Shown: positions 27,789 through 37,313, counted from the first letter of the stretch. The stretch: 64,000 nt of DNA from Flagellimonas profundi (GCF_017313275.1 NZ_JAFLNM010000002.1:544455-608454), one strand, 5' to 3'. Notes: generated by a model not told the origin, from the letters alone. Numbers and translations: made by a program.

Positions 27789-30700
27789 CTAATCCGAACT
27801 TATAGTGGGTTTCCCGTGATCCTCTAAAATGGTATTTACTCTTGGAAGCTCTTTTTCCAATGCGTTGTTCAATTTGGTCATATGGCCGTCCAATTCAGCG
27901 GTAAGCTCATCGAATACCACATAGGCGGCATCCGTTGGCCTTGCATCCCCATTTTCAATGCTTCTTTGCAAGGCATTGAACCTGTTGTTCAATTTGATGG
28001 GGAAGTTCAAAGGATCTTGACCCGATTGGTTTTTGGTCTGATAGAGGTCCTCTTCGATTTCGGTCAAGGTTTCCATCAAATCTTCGGATAGCTTTGTGAA
28101 CTTTCTACTGGAAATTCCCTTGCCCAAACTGTCAATTTGTTTGCGGATGCTTCTTATTTGGATGACCGCTTCGTTGGCAATAGTGGCTTTTTCCGTGATT
28201 TTGGAAGCCAGTTCAAACTGTTTTTGAAGGTCTTCCGCCGTTATTCCTTTTAGGTTGGGGTCCATTTCTATTTTAAATGGATAACTCTTGATAACTTCTG
28301 GTCCGACTTTCATTTGTACCGTATAGGTGCCGAGCGGGGCTTTGGGGCCCACTTCGGCAGATGCCCCCCAAATAATAATACCGTCAAAAGTGGTAGGGCC
28401 GGGATATCTCAAGTTCCAAGTAAAGGTATTGATGCCTTTGGCCGTGGTGGGTTTGGTGCTGCTAAAACGACTCCACCACGATGAACTTCCATCATCTTCG
28501 TATTTTGGTTTGTTGCCTCCAAAAGATTCAATGAGATTATTGTTGACGTCAAAAATGGAAAAAGTCACCGTATCCACTTCTTCTTCCAAATAGTATTGGA
28601 AGTTGGCATTGTAAACACCTCTAATGGCATCGGTGGGCTTAAACAATACATTTTTCTGACTTTTTAAATCTTCAGAATATTCCCTAAAGGGTTGAATATC
28701 GTCCAAAATCCAAAACCCTCTACCGTGAGAGCCTAGAACCACATCGTTGTCCTTGATGACCAAATCCCTGATCGGGGTATCGGGCAAGTTCAATTGAAGC
28801 GATTGCCATTCAGCACCATCGTTTATGGAAAAATAAACTCCGTGTTCGGTAGCCAAGAACAATAGGCCTTCCCTTTCATGGTCTTCGCGAATTGCTCGGG
28901 CAAAGTGTCCGTCCTCTATTCCTGCAATGATTTTGGTCCAGGTTTTTCCATAATCATGTGTTTTAAAAACATAGGGAGCCCTGTCATCCACTTGGTATCT
29001 GTTGGCAGCCACGTACAAGGTTCCAGGGTTGTGGATGGATTCCTCAATAATGCTTACTCTTGAATATTTTGGAAGATCTTCGGGCGTAATATCCTCCCAG
29101 TTTGCTCCACCATCTCGCGTAATGTGAATTTTTCCATCGTCGGAACCTGCCCAAATGGTATTGATATCGTGATTGGACGGAGCCAAAGCGAACACGGTTG
29201 CATAAATCTCTGGTCCATTCATGTCCATGGTTAAAATACCTCCCGTTTTGCCCAAGGTTTCCGGGTCGGCATAGGTAAGGTCCGGACTTATCTTTTCCCA
29301 GGTCTGCCCATCGTTGGTAGTTTTCCAAACGTGTTGGGAGCAGGTATACATTACATTGGGGTCCTTGGGCGCGAACATAATGGGGAACGTCCATTGCCAA
29401 CGCTCTGGGAGTGCACTTGCTGGTTCGCCTGAGAAAAACCGTGGGTATACTTGAATATCCCTAATCTGACCGTTACTTCGATCGTAGCGAGTTAACAATG
29501 CACCTTGGCTTCCAGCGTAAAAAATATCGGGATTGGTCGGACTTTGGGTGATCCAACCACTTTCCCCACCACCTACGGCATAGTACCACCCATGGTTTGG
29601 ACCGCGGGCTTGCTTAAAATCCCATCCATCACTTGGCATGGCCAAGGTAGAATTGTCTTGTTGGGCACCAACTACATGATAAGGGACATCGCTAGTGGCC
29701 ATTACATGATAAAACTGTGATGTTGGATAGTCCTGTTCGGTCCAGGTTTTCCCTCCGTTGATACTTACCACACCACCTCCGTCATTGGAATTGATCATTC
29801 TATCGGGGTTATTGGGGTCTATCCACAGATCGTGGTTATCGCCATGTGGCGTTGTTATCCTTTCATCAAATGTTTTTCCTCCATCGGTAGATTTAAAGAA
29901 ACCCACATTTAGGCCATACACTACATCTTTGTCCTTGGGGTCCGCATAAATACGGGAGTAATAAAAGGCACGTTGCCTTAGTTTACGTTCGTTGTTGGTC
30001 AATTCCCAAGTTTTACCAGCATCATCCGAACGGAAAACACCACCTTCGTTGGCTTCCACGATGGCCCAGACCCTATTAGAATCTACAGGGGAAACGGTAA
30101 CACCGATTTTTCCGATAGGACCGTCGGGCATTCCCGGATTTTTGGTCAGGTCTGTCCAAGTTTCCCCGCCATCCATGGATTTCCAAAGTTTACAATCGGG
30201 ACCACCGCCCCACATTTTCCATGCTTTACGGTATACTTGCCAAGTACTGGCATAAAGAACATTAGGGTTATTCCGGTCTATGATCAAATCGGCGGCACCT
30301 GCCTTGTCGCTGACATAAAGTACTTTTTTCCATGTTTCGCCTCCATCAACCGATTTAAAAACACCGCGTTCCTCATTATCGCCGTAGGGGTGTCCCAAAG
30401 CGGCAACGTAAACAATATCTTCATTTGTAGGATCTACTCGAACTCTGGAAATGGCTTGGGTTTCTTCCAACCCTAGGTGGGTCCAGTTTTTTCCGCCATC
30501 TGTTGTCTTGTAAACACCATCACCTTGGGTAATGCTTCCTCTTAACTGGGTTTCCCCCATTCCAATGTAAACCACGTCCGGATTGGTTTCGGCCACGGCC
30601 ACGGCCCCTACCGATGAACTGGTTATTTGGCCATCGGTTACACATTTCCATGTATTTCCTCCGTCGATGGTCTTCCACAGACCACCGCCAGTAGCTCCAA

Positions 30701-30905
30701 AATAATATTCATTAGGTCTTGATGGACTTCCAGAGGCACCTAAAGAACGTCCGCCCCGGTCAGGGCCAATGTTCCTCCATTCAAAACCGCTATAAAAACT
30801 GGTATCAACAGTAATGGGCGATGCATTTTGTGCGTAAATAAATAAGGTTGAAAAAAGCATGGAAAGTAGCGTCCATGTCTTCATAGAGGTTGTTGGCATT
30901 CTCAT
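27789..30905 (-). CDS. Large exported BNR/VPS10-like beta-propeller protein
   Basis: A 1038-residue protein with a signal peptide (ends FIYAQ). From about residue 35 to 720 there are many BNR/Asp-box repeats of the form S/TxDGGxTW (for example TIDGGNTWKC, SVDGGETWKK, SMDGGETWTD, TRDGGANWED), predicting a double beta-propeller as in sortilin/VPS10 and GH74-like proteins. The C-terminal 300 residues contain a beta-sandwich and a helical region. Such proteins are common in Bacteroidota and are often annotated as glycosyl hydrolases, but I see no clear catalytic residues, so enzyme activity is not claimed. Confidence 0.88.
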   Translation of the reverse strand: MRMPTTSMKTWTLLSMLFSTLFIYAQNASPITVDTSFYSGFEWRNIGPDRGGRSLGASGSPSRPNEYYFGATGGGLWKTIDGGNTWKCVTDGQITSSSVGAVAVAETNPDVVYIGMGETQLRGSITQGDGVYKTTDGGKNWTHLGLEETQAISRVRVDPTNEDIVYVAALGHPYGDNEERGVFKSVDGGETWKKVLYVSDKAGAADLIIDRNNPNVLYASTWQVYRKAWKMWGGGPDCKLWKSMDGGETWTDLTKNPGMPDGPIGKIGVTVSPVDSNRVWAIVEANEGGVFRSDDAGKTWELTNNERKLRQRAFYYSRIYADPKDKDVVYGLNVGFFKSTDGGKTFDERITTPHGDNHDLWIDPNNPDRMINSNDGGGVVSINGGKTWTEQDYPTSQFYHVMATSDVPYHVVGAQQDNSTLAMPSDGWDFKQARGPNHGWYYAVGGGESGWITQSPTNPDIFYAGSQGALLTRYDRSNGQIRDIQVYPRFFSGEPASALPERWQWTFPIMFAPKDPNVMYTCSQHVWKTTNDGQTWEKISPDLTYADPETLGKTGGILTMDMNGPEIYATVFALAPSNHDINTIWAGSDDGKIHITRDGGANWEDITPEDLPKYSRVSIIEESIHNPGTLYVAANRYQVDDRAPYVFKTHDYGKTWTKIIAGIEDGHFARAIREDHEREGLLFLATEHGVYFSINDGAEWQSLQLNLPDTPIRDLVIKDNDVVLGSHGRGFWILDDIQPFREYSEDLKSQKNVLFKPTDAIRGVYNANFQYYLEEEVDTVTFSIFDVNNNLIESFGGNKPKYEDDGSSSWWSRFSSTKPTTAKGINTFTWNLRYPGPTTFDGIIIWGASAEVGPKAPLGTYTVQMKVGPEVIKSYPFKIEMDPNLKGITAEDLQKQFELASKITEKATIANEAVIQIRSIRKQIDSLGKGISSRKFTKLSEDLMETLTEIEEDLYQTKNQSGQDPLNFPIKLNNRFNALQRSIENGDARPTDAAYVVFDELTAELDGHMTKLNNALEKELPRVNTILEDHGKPTISSD

Positions 30906-31042
30906 GATGTCAAGGTTGGTTATGAGTAGTTAGAATAAAGATACAATTTACTCAATATCGATGAGAAAATTTAGACAAACAACCCAAATCCTTGCATATT
31001 TTGAGACATTCTAAAGAATTTGCTGCGTTTTATTGGGGGTGG

Positions 31043-31519
31043 TCAATAATAGAGTTCTTCGAGAACCACACCGTAATCGTGTTGCAAGTCTTCATGGAGC
31101 AAAGGGATTTTCTTTTTGATGTACTCCAATTGTCGGTTGTACAAATTCTTAAGGGTGGTATTTCGGTTAATGGAAGGCCGAAACGATTTCATTTTTTCAC
31201 AGAAATATAGCAAAAGCTCCACCTCGGTGGCCTTGTTCCCAGAATATCGAATATATTTTTTGATGGTGCGAAGTATTTTTCGAACGCTTTTTTTGATGTA
31301 GAAATAACTGTTGATGTTGATGTCGGCGAACATGGCATCAACTTCTTCTTTTACGGTTTCTATGTATCCTTCCTCGCTGTCGGACTCAAAAAGAAGATAG
31401 GTAAGCAACTCCTTGTTTTCTTTTTTAAATCGTGCCAAACGCAGACAGAGTTGCATTACCTCTTCTTGCGATTTGAATTGGAGTTCTTTTTTGAGTTGTG
31501 CGACGGTAGCGGCCTTCAT
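31043..31519 (-). CDS. Conserved hypothetical helical protein
   Basis: A 158-residue, charged, mostly helical soluble protein without signal peptide (KAATVAQLKKELQFKSQEEVMQLC at its N-terminus, shown by its positions 2-25 being Lys/Glu-rich). It begins 4 bp after the SDR oxidoreductase stop, so the two are probably one transcript. I do not recognise a family beyond similarity in style to small cytoplasmic flavobacterial proteins. Confidence 0.75.
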   Translation of the reverse strand: MKAATVAQLKKELQFKSQEEVMQLCLRLARFKKENKELLTYLLFESDSEEGYIETVKEEVDAMFADININSYFYIKKSVRKILRTIKKYIRYSGNKATEVELLLYFCEKMKSFRPSINRNTTLKNLYNRQLEYIKKKIPLLHEDLQHDYGVVLEELYY

Positions 31520-31523
31520 AAAC

Positions 31524-32282
31524 TTAACTTCTTAGGTAGGATGCGCCGTTTACATCGATAATTGTTCCAGAAGAGTAAGCTGCCTCGGGCGATGCCAGGA
31601 ACAATACGGCGTAGGCCACCTCTTCGGGTTGTGCCATTCGTTTAAAGGGAGATTCACGCAACAGATTTTCCCGCTCGGCAGGGGTGAGGGTTTCTTTGGC
31701 CATTTCGGTTTCGGTAAACCCAGGCGCGACTACCCCTACATAAATGTGGTGCGGCGCCAATTTTTTGGCAAGGGACTGGCTCATGGAATTCAGTGCAGCT
31801 TTGCTGGCCCCGTAGGCTGGTTTGGTGGGCTCTCCTCTAAAAGCGCCACGTGAGGACACACTCACGATATGACCGCCCCCGGTTTTCATCATTGCATTGG
31901 CTCCCCAATAGCATAAATTGGCAACGGCAAATAAGTTGGTTTCGAAGGTTTTTTCCCAGGCGTTGGTCCAATGGTCAAAGTCGACTTTATCAATTTCATG
32001 AAAAATGGAAATGCCAGCATTGTTCACCAATACATCAAGGCGACCAAATTCCTCTATAAAATCATTGATCAAGGCTTCGGTTTCTTGCTTTTGGGAAATA
32101 TCCCTTTTAAAAAGTTGGTGTCCATCACCAGGCAATTCGGCCAAGGTTTGTTTTGCAACCTCGTCATTGCTTCTATAATTGATGCCTACTTTAGCTCCTT
32201 TTTTGGCGAACGCCATGGCTGTTGCTTTTCCAATACCCCGGGAGGCACCTGTAATCAATACGTTTTTTCCAGTAAAATCCAT
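31524..32282 (-). CDS. Short-chain dehydrogenase/reductase
   Basis: A 252-residue classical SDR. The NAD(P)-binding motif is GASRGIGKA (about residues 12-20), the NNAG motif is LVNNAGIS (about 86-93), and the catalytic Ser-Tyr-Lys is seen as VSVSSRGAF and YGASKAAL. The C-terminus VAYAVLFLASPEAAYSSGTIIDVNGA resembles FabG-like members. The substrate is unknown. It is upstream of and likely co-transcribed with the 158-residue protein. Confidence 0.94.
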   Translation of the reverse strand: MDFTGKNVLITGASRGIGKATAMAFAKKGAKVGINYRSNDEVAKQTLAELPGDGHQLFKRDISQKQETEALINDFIEEFGRLDVLVNNAGISIFHEIDKVDFDHWTNAWEKTFETNLFAVANLCYWGANAMMKTGGGHIVSVSSRGAFRGEPTKPAYGASKAALNSMSQSLAKKLAPHHIYVGVVAPGFTETEMAKETLTPAERENLLRESPFKRMAQPEEVAYAVLFLASPEAAYSSGTIIDVNGASYLRS

Positions 32283-32296
32283 ATGTTTAACTATAG

Positions 32297-33037
32297 CTAT
32301 TCTAAATTCTGGTCTATTTTTTTGATGAGCTTATCAATGTCAGACAAGGTGGTTTTAAGAAAATTGTCTTGCATGACGAGAAGATAACCTATGCCGTAAA
32401 GATCGGAAATTAAAACAGAACTTTTATGAAACTCGACTTGGTCAATAGGTCTTAGTTCTGTATCCAGATTTAACTGGGCCTTGGCAAATTCTCGGGTAAA
32501 AAATTCGGGAAACGCCTCGTCAACAACTTTTCGGTTCATCTGAACTAAACGTTCTTGAACCCCTTCCGAATAATTGTATTCGTAATAATTGGTTAACATA
32601 TTTTTGAGTTGGTTACCCTTGATCACGCTGATAGTTTCCGCGGAAAGCATATTGTTGAAGGTAGTTGTGCTTGGTTCAAAAAGGCGATAGTCCACAAAAA
32701 CATCCGAAGACTGGTTAAAAACGGCGATGCGTTGTTGGTTGTTCAGTGTATCGGAAAAGGTGCCCATCATATCGCTGACAACTTTTTTCTTTTTAATGTT
32801 GAACTCCAATACTTTTTTAATGTTCAATGAATCTTGAATGAGACTGGACCTTATTTCACTTAGATAGAATTGCTCCTTGTCACTCTGAATTTTTTCGTTA
32901 TTGCAGGTATTGATCTGTAAGGCCAATAAAATTCCAATTACTACCAAAATAATCTCGCCAAGAGCATATAATAGGTACTTGGAAAACTTATTTTCGGACA
33001 ATAGGGCTTTCCTTATTTTTCTGAAAATGGTCGGCAT
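32297..33037 (-). CDS. DUF6090-type membrane-anchored protein
   Basis: A 246-residue protein beginning MPTIFRKIRKALLSENKFSKYL with one transmembrane segment (GEIILVVIGILLALQI, about residues 27-43) and a long, presumably periplasmic helical domain. This N-terminus is the hallmark of DUF6090 proteins, which are abundant in marine flavobacteria and have no known function. ATG 33037 is preferred over an in-frame start 13 codons upstream because the family starts there. It lies 14 bp upstream of the SDR gene on the same strand. Confidence 0.85.
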   Translation of the reverse strand: MPTIFRKIRKALLSENKFSKYLLYALGEIILVVIGILLALQINTCNNEKIQSDKEQFYLSEIRSSLIQDSLNIKKVLEFNIKKKKVVSDMMGTFSDTLNNQQRIAVFNQSSDVFVDYRLFEPSTTTFNNMLSAETISVIKGNQLKNMLTNYYEYNYSEGVQERLVQMNRKVVDEAFPEFFTREFAKAQLNLDTELRPIDQVEFHKSSVLISDLYGIGYLLVMQDNFLKTTLSDIDKLIKKIDQNLE

Positions 33038-33162
33038 GGTCAGTGGTTTGTTTAAAGATAATAAGTTAGGGCACAATATTGTACAGATTCCAATGTTGTT
33101 CTATTAATTACTTTTGTTCCTAACAAAATGCTTCTGGGGCAAAAGGTTTTTCGAGAAATACT

Positions 33163-33606
33163 ATGACATCAAAAAAAAGACATTGGTTGTGGAACGTTTT
33201 GATCGTCCTGACCGTGATATTATGTGTTCTTGCCTTTGTGGAACACTATAAAAACTGGCACAAAATTGAGGAGGGTAATCTAAAAATCCTCTCCGGAATT
33301 TACTATCAAAAAATACCTTTGGCCGAGCTGGACAGTGTTCTTTTGGTAGACAAGTTGCCCGAAATGGAACGTTCCAGTGGTTTTTCTTGGATGGAAAAAG
33401 AAAAAGGAGTTTTTAACGACTCCATTACCAATACCAAAGTTTACGTTTTTGTGGACGACCTCTATCAGCAAAAAATAAAAGTAGTGCACCACGATTCCCT
33501 TAAAATGTATGTGAACCTTAAGGATAGTATAAAAACCGAGGAATTATTTGCATTTTTGCAGACTGAATTGTTGAACAACAAAGAAACAGCCAAAGGAGTC
33601 CAATAA
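33163..33606 (+). CDS. Hypothetical single-pass membrane protein
   Basis: A 147-residue protein with a basic N-terminus and one transmembrane helix (LWNVLIVLTVILCVLAFV, about residues 9-26), followed by an extracytoplasmic domain of beta-rich appearance. No named family is recognised. It is followed after 2 bp by the DUF2141 gene and then by the DUF423 gene, so the three probably form an operon. Confidence 0.72.
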   Translation: MTSKKRHWLWNVLIVLTVILCVLAFVEHYKNWHKIEEGNLKILSGIYYQKIPLAELDSVLLVDKLPEMERSSGFSWMEKEKGVFNDSITNTKVYVFVDDLYQQKIKVVHHDSLKMYVNLKDSIKTEELFAFLQTELLNNKETAKGVQ

Positions 33607-33608
33607 GT

Positions 33609-34013
33609 ATGAAAGCCATTGTTTTTCTATTGCTATTGCCAGTTATCGGATTTTCCCAGAACACGCTTTCTATCCAGGTCAACAACGTGGAGTCCGCCAA
33701 AGGAATGGTTAGTGTGGCCGTTTACGATTCCGACGAAGCTTTTTTGTCTTTTGATCATGTATTGAAGGCAAACAGTGTGATTGCCAATGAAGGAACGGTG
33801 GTATTGCACATTCCCAATCTACCTGCGGGGGAATATGCTCTTGCCATTTTTCATGATGAGAACAATAATGGAAAACTGGACACCAACTGGTTGGGAATTC
33901 CTAAAGAAAAGGTGGCCTTTTCCAGGGGTAAGATGAAAACATTTGGTCCGCCCAAGTTCAATGAATGTGCCTTTAAAATGAGCTCGGACCACGAAATCCA
34001 TATAGATCTATAA
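33609..34013 (+). CDS. Exported DUF2141 family protein
   Basis: A 134-residue protein with signal peptide (MKAIVFLLLLPVIGFSQ). The mature part matches the DUF2141 pattern: LSIQVNNVESAKGMVSVAVYDS, then GEYALAIFHDENNNGKLDTNWLGIPKE, and ends near FGPPKFNECAFKM. It is predicted to be a small periplasmic or surface beta-sandwich of unknown function. It is co-directional with its neighbours and only 4 bp separate it from the DUF423 gene. Confidence 0.88.
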   Translation: MKAIVFLLLLPVIGFSQNTLSIQVNNVESAKGMVSVAVYDSDEAFLSFDHVLKANSVIANEGTVVLHIPNLPAGEYALAIFHDENNNGKLDTNWLGIPKEKVAFSRGKMKTFGPPKFNECAFKMSSDHEIHIDL

Positions 34014-34017
34014 GAGT

Positions 34018-34410
34018 ATGGGAACAATTTTTATGGCCCAATTGATGGGTGCGCTATACGGACTTTTGGCAGTAATATTGGGAGCATTCGGTGCCCATGC
34101 ATTAAAAAAGAAATTGACCCCCGAACTGCTGCACAGTTTTGAAACAGGGGTCAAATATCAGATGTACCACGCTATCGTGTTATTGGTCTTGGGATTTAAT
34201 TTAAGCTTTGATAAACCACTGGATTCTTGGATAGTCAATTGCTTTATTTTCGGAACCCTTTTGTTCTCCTTTAGTATTTATGCCCTTTGTTTGGGGGCGG
34301 CAAAAGGGAACAAACCTCGGTTTTTAGGTCCTGTGACCCCGCTTGGGGGACTACTTTTGGTCGTGGGTTGGACCCTGTTGCTCTATTCCTTTGTTTCCAA
34401 TTTGATTTAA
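34018..34410 (+). CDS. DUF423 family inner-membrane protein
   Basis: A 130-residue protein with four hydrophobic helices. The N-terminal GALYGLLAVILGAFGAHALKKKL with GAFGAHALK is the signature of DUF423 (YgdD-like) membrane proteins, as is YQMYHAIVLLVLG. The function is unknown. It ends in a 4-bp convergent overlap with the DUF4097 gene. Confidence 0.92.
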   Translation: MGTIFMAQLMGALYGLLAVILGAFGAHALKKKLTPELLHSFETGVKYQMYHAIVLLVLGFNLSFDKPLDSWIVNCFIFGTLLFSFSIYALCLGAAKGNKPRFLGPVTPLGGLLLVVGWTLLLYSFVSNLI

Positions 34411-35117
34411 AGACGCAAGTACATGTTCCCGTTTATGGTATTCAATTTTAGGCGATGGGCGGCATTGTCGAATCTGCCTTCCACTTTTTGGCCTACGTAG
34501 CGATCGGACACGGTCAGGTTCATCTCCTCATCGGCATAAATATTCCCATGGATGGTCTCTGCGACCAATCTGGAATTCTTCATCACCAAATCTATTTCCC
34601 CGTTAATGGTCTGTAGGTCCATGTCCCCATTGTATTTGGCAATGTCAATATCCCCATTGATCAATTCAGCGGTAAAATCACCTTCGATGATATCCGATCT
34701 AAGGTCACCGTTTATGCTGCTTACCTTAAAGGTGGCCCCTTTGGGGACATAAAGCACATAGTTGAACTCGTAGGTTTCACCGGTAAAATAATATCCCTTT
34801 TTATCGGAGTGGGTTTTCTCCCATTCTTCTTTGAACGCGTCAAAAACATCCTCTACATTGGAAGCAATAATAAGTGTACTACTGTTTTCATCGATATCCA
34901 GTTTAAATTTATCCAGGTACTTCCCATCTTTTATGCTGATATCGGCCTTGAAATAGATGGTGGATTTGTCCCAAGTCTTTACCTGGATGTCCTTGGCAAA
35001 TTTTACATCCAATTCAATGGATTGCCCGGAATAGTTGAAGTTTTTTTCAATGATTTTCTGCGCACTCAAGGTCAGTGTGGCCAACCCCACAAATGCGGTA
35101 ATGATGATTTTTTTCAT
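34407..35117 (-). CDS. DUF4097 beta-helix-like exported protein (second copy)
   Basis: A 236-residue protein from the ATG at 35117, which gives a signal peptide MKKIIITAFVGLATLTLSAQ; an upstream in-frame start at 35186 would run through a palindromic repeat and is rejected. The mature part has the repeated short beta strands of DUF4097 (SINGDLRSDIIEGDFTAELINGDIDI; key pattern NGD/NGE every about 20 residues) that predict a right-handed beta-helix or adhesin-like fold. It is the last gene of the sigma/anti-sigma operon, separated from the first DUF4097 gene by a palindromic repeat. Confidence 0.85.
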   Translation of the reverse strand: MKKIIITAFVGLATLTLSAQKIIEKNFNYSGQSIELDVKFAKDIQVKTWDKSTIYFKADISIKDGKYLDKFKLDIDENSSTLIIASNVEDVFDAFKEEWEKTHSDKKGYYFTGETYEFNYVLYVPKGATFKVSSINGDLRSDIIEGDFTAELINGDIDIAKYNGDMDLQTINGEIDLVMKNSRLVAETIHGNIYADEEMNLTVSDRYVGQKVEGRFDNAAHRLKLNTINGNMYLRL

Positions 35118-35157
35118 GACTGTTCGATTTTTGATTTTAGTATTTAATTGATGTTTT

Positions 35158-35239
35158 GTCATCTTGAGCCTTTCGACTTCGCTCAAGACAAGCTCCTTCG
35201 AAAGATGGATAAGAACATCTCGAATGCGCTCGATGTGAC
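35158..35239. repeat. 82-bp intergenic palindromic repeat
   Basis: The ends GTCATCTTGAGC (35158-35169) and GCTCGATGTGAC (35228-35239) are imperfect inverted copies. Inside are CTTTCGA and TCGAAAG arms and the GCGAAGTCGAAAG-type motif on the reverse strand that is widespread in intergenic repeats of Bacteroidota. It lies between two DUF4097 genes of one operon. Only this copy was noticed in the window. Confidence 0.6.
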
Positions 35240-35249
35240 ACTTTAAAAC

Positions 35250-36002
35250 TTATTTCTTTCTGAGATACATGTTTCCGTTAGTGGATTTCATGGATATTTT
35301 CACACCCCCGCCATTAATGGATGTGTTGATGTTCCTTCCCAATACAGATTTTAATCCGTCCTTATCATCGGCTTGTACGTCAAAGTCGGTATATACGTTG
35401 CCGTTAAGGGTACTCAGTGCCAAGTTTGCCGGCGTGTTCGAAGGAAGGCTAACATCCACAGCTCCGTTAGTGGAATATAGGGAAATAGGAGAGCTTTGGG
35501 TTACTTTTCCGAAGACCACTTCCAGTGCGCCATTCAATGAATTGGCCGTGACAGGTCCGTTTACGTCCATTAGTTTTATACTTCCATTGAGTTGTGCATC
35601 GGCTTCTATTTCCCCGGAAAACCCTTCAATCTCGATATCACCGTTCCACGTACTTTTAACGGCAATGTTCTGTGATGCAGGCAAATAGATCTCGGCCCCT
35701 TTGTTTTTACGTAAGTTGTAAACGATCAGGGTGTTGCCATCCTGAACTACGGAAAAACCAACATTGGTATTGTCCGTGCCACCTTCTCCGACCAATTTTA
35801 GGCCCTTCGCACGATCAGGTGTTTTTACTTCCGGCCCCGATTTGATCAACAGTTCGTTGGCGCTATGGGTTTTCACCACAATGTCTGTTTTCGAATCGAT
35901 CTTAACCCATTGAATTCCATTCAGGGATTTGGTATAGTCGTTTTGCGCCTTGGCGATGGTGCCCATAAAAAGGGCCATTAAAATGAATGTGAATTTTCTC
36001 AT
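35250..36002 (-). CDS. DUF4097 beta-helix-like exported protein (first copy)
   Basis: A 250-residue protein with a signal peptide (MRKFTFILMALFMGTIAKAQ) and successive short strands typical of DUF4097 (EIEADAQLNGSIKLMDVNGPVTANSLNGALEVV, seen as NG turns at regular spacing). It is paralogous to the protein encoded by 34407-35117. It follows the anti-sigma gene by 19 bp. Localisation is periplasm or outer surface, with unknown function. Confidence 0.87.
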   Translation of the reverse strand: MRKFTFILMALFMGTIAKAQNDYTKSLNGIQWVKIDSKTDIVVKTHSANELLIKSGPEVKTPDRAKGLKLVGEGGTDNTNVGFSVVQDGNTLIVYNLRKNKGAEIYLPASQNIAVKSTWNGDIEIEGFSGEIEADAQLNGSIKLMDVNGPVTANSLNGALEVVFGKVTQSSPISLYSTNGAVDVSLPSNTPANLALSTLNGNVYTDFDVQADDKDGLKSVLGRNINTSINGGGVKISMKSTNGNMYLRKK

Positions 36003-36021
36003 GATATTCGCTTTTTGATGT

Positions 36022-36807
36022 TTATGTTATGCTTGGCAATACTGCCCTGATCTGATTTTTGATAAAGGGTTGTGTGTCTTCTTTTTCCAATAGTTTTTTC
36101 ATGGGTTCGGCGGCTTTTTTCTCCTGAATTTGAACCAAGGCTTGAATAATGGCAACCTGAATGCTTGGGTTCTTTTCTTGCCCCAAGGCTTCTATAAAGG
36201 CGTTTTTGACAGTTTCAGAGGAGCTGAAGTTGGCCAATGCCTCAAAGGCGGTCATCCGTACATTGTCGTTTTCATCGTAGAGCAATCGATTGGCAAGAGC
36301 TTGGATAATGGCTTCATCGGGCTGCTCAAACTCTTCGATGTAATTTACCCCTTGAATTCGTTTGCTCGCCGATTGGTTTTCCATTAAGGATAGCATGGCC
36401 GTTTGCTTCATCTGATTGGTCTCTTCCTGAAGCTGTGCGATGTCATCGCTTACTTTTCGCTGTTGAAAAAGACTTCCCATCTGAAAGGCGGCCACCAGTA
36501 AAGCAATACTAGCTGCAATTTTTAAAGCACTGCCTGTCCAGTTTGATGATTTCTTCCCGCTCATTTGAACTACTCTGCCCTGATTTGTTTTTTCCTGCTC
36601 TAGGGCCGATTCAAACTTTGCCCTAAGTCTACTTGATGGCGTTGGCACTTCCTCTTCAAACAGATTGAAAAGCATTTTCATCTCTTCCATTTCCTTTTGG
36701 CAATCGGCACATTGATGTATGTGTTTTTCGAATGCCGTCTTGGCGGATTTGTTCAAATTGCCATCCAGATAATCTGGTATTTGGTCAAAAACATGATTCT
36801 TTTCCAT
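36022..36807 (-). CDS. Zinc-finger anti-sigma factor with HEAT-repeat domain
   Basis: A 261-residue membrane protein. The N-terminal zf-HC2 anti-sigma domain carries HIHQCADCQ (HxxxCxxC, about residues 29-37). A single transmembrane helix follows at about 92-112 (ALKIAASIALLVAAFQMGSLF), then a helical periplasmic part with HEAT-like repeats (LANRLLYDENDNVRMTAFEALANF, NPSIQVAIIQALVQIQ). It should hold the sigma factor encoded 2 bp upstream. The HEAT domain may sense a periplasmic protein, which is an inference. Confidence 0.9.
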   Translation of the reverse strand: MEKNHVFDQIPDYLDGNLNKSAKTAFEKHIHQCADCQKEMEEMKMLFNLFEEEVPTPSSRLRAKFESALEQEKTNQGRVVQMSGKKSSNWTGSALKIAASIALLVAAFQMGSLFQQRKVSDDIAQLQEETNQMKQTAMLSLMENQSASKRIQGVNYIEEFEQPDEAIIQALANRLLYDENDNVRMTAFEALANFSSSETVKNAFIEALGQEKNPSIQVAIIQALVQIQEKKAAEPMKKLLEKEDTQPFIKNQIRAVLPSIT

Positions 36808-36809
36808 GG

Positions 36810-37313
36810 CTATATACTTTCTAAATAAATATTCTTCAATTTTTTTAAGATCCTACACACTCTGGTTTTTACGGCACCCGGGGTACTTCCCATAATTTCC
36901 GCTAGATCATCGTACTTGATTTCCCGGTATCGGTTCAAAATCACAAGTTCCCTGTCGTAGGGGTCCAATTGGCTAAGGGCATATTGTAAATGCGCATTGT
37001 TTTCGCTCACATCATTCTCCTCTTCCACCGCTTTGTACGACAAAACCTCAATATTGTCATGGGGTTTATGGTTTCTTGTGTAATGTGTTTTTAGGCTATT
37101 ACGAGCTATTGTGAACATCCACGACAAAAAGGACCCATTGTTGTATGAGTTCCGATACTTGATCAGTTTGTAAAAAACATCCTGTGTAAGATCTTCGGCC
37201 AACATATGATCACCCGACATTTTGTACAGAAAATTGTACACGTGTTTGTGGTGTCTATCAAAAAGTTCCTTGAGCAAATCCAAGTTTCCCTCAGATACTT
37301 TTTGCATGATCAT
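36810..37313 (-). CDS. ECF-type RNA polymerase sigma factor
   Basis: A sigma-70 family protein of 167 residues from ATG 37313 (a TTG seven codons upstream is possible). Region 2 contains HMLAEDLTQDVFYKLIKY and region 4 contains YDDLAEIMGSTPGAVKTRVCRILKKL. The first gene of a four-gene unit: sigma, anti-sigma, DUF4097, DUF4097. The order suggests it controls the two exported proteins and is released by an envelope signal. Confidence 0.92.
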   Translation of the reverse strand: MIMQKVSEGNLDLLKELFDRHHKHVYNFLYKMSGDHMLAEDLTQDVFYKLIKYRNSYNNGSFLSWMFTIARNSLKTHYTRNHKPHDNIEVLSYKAVEEENDVSENNAHLQYALSQLDPYDRELVILNRYREIKYDDLAEIMGSTPGAVKTRVCRILKKLKNIYLESI

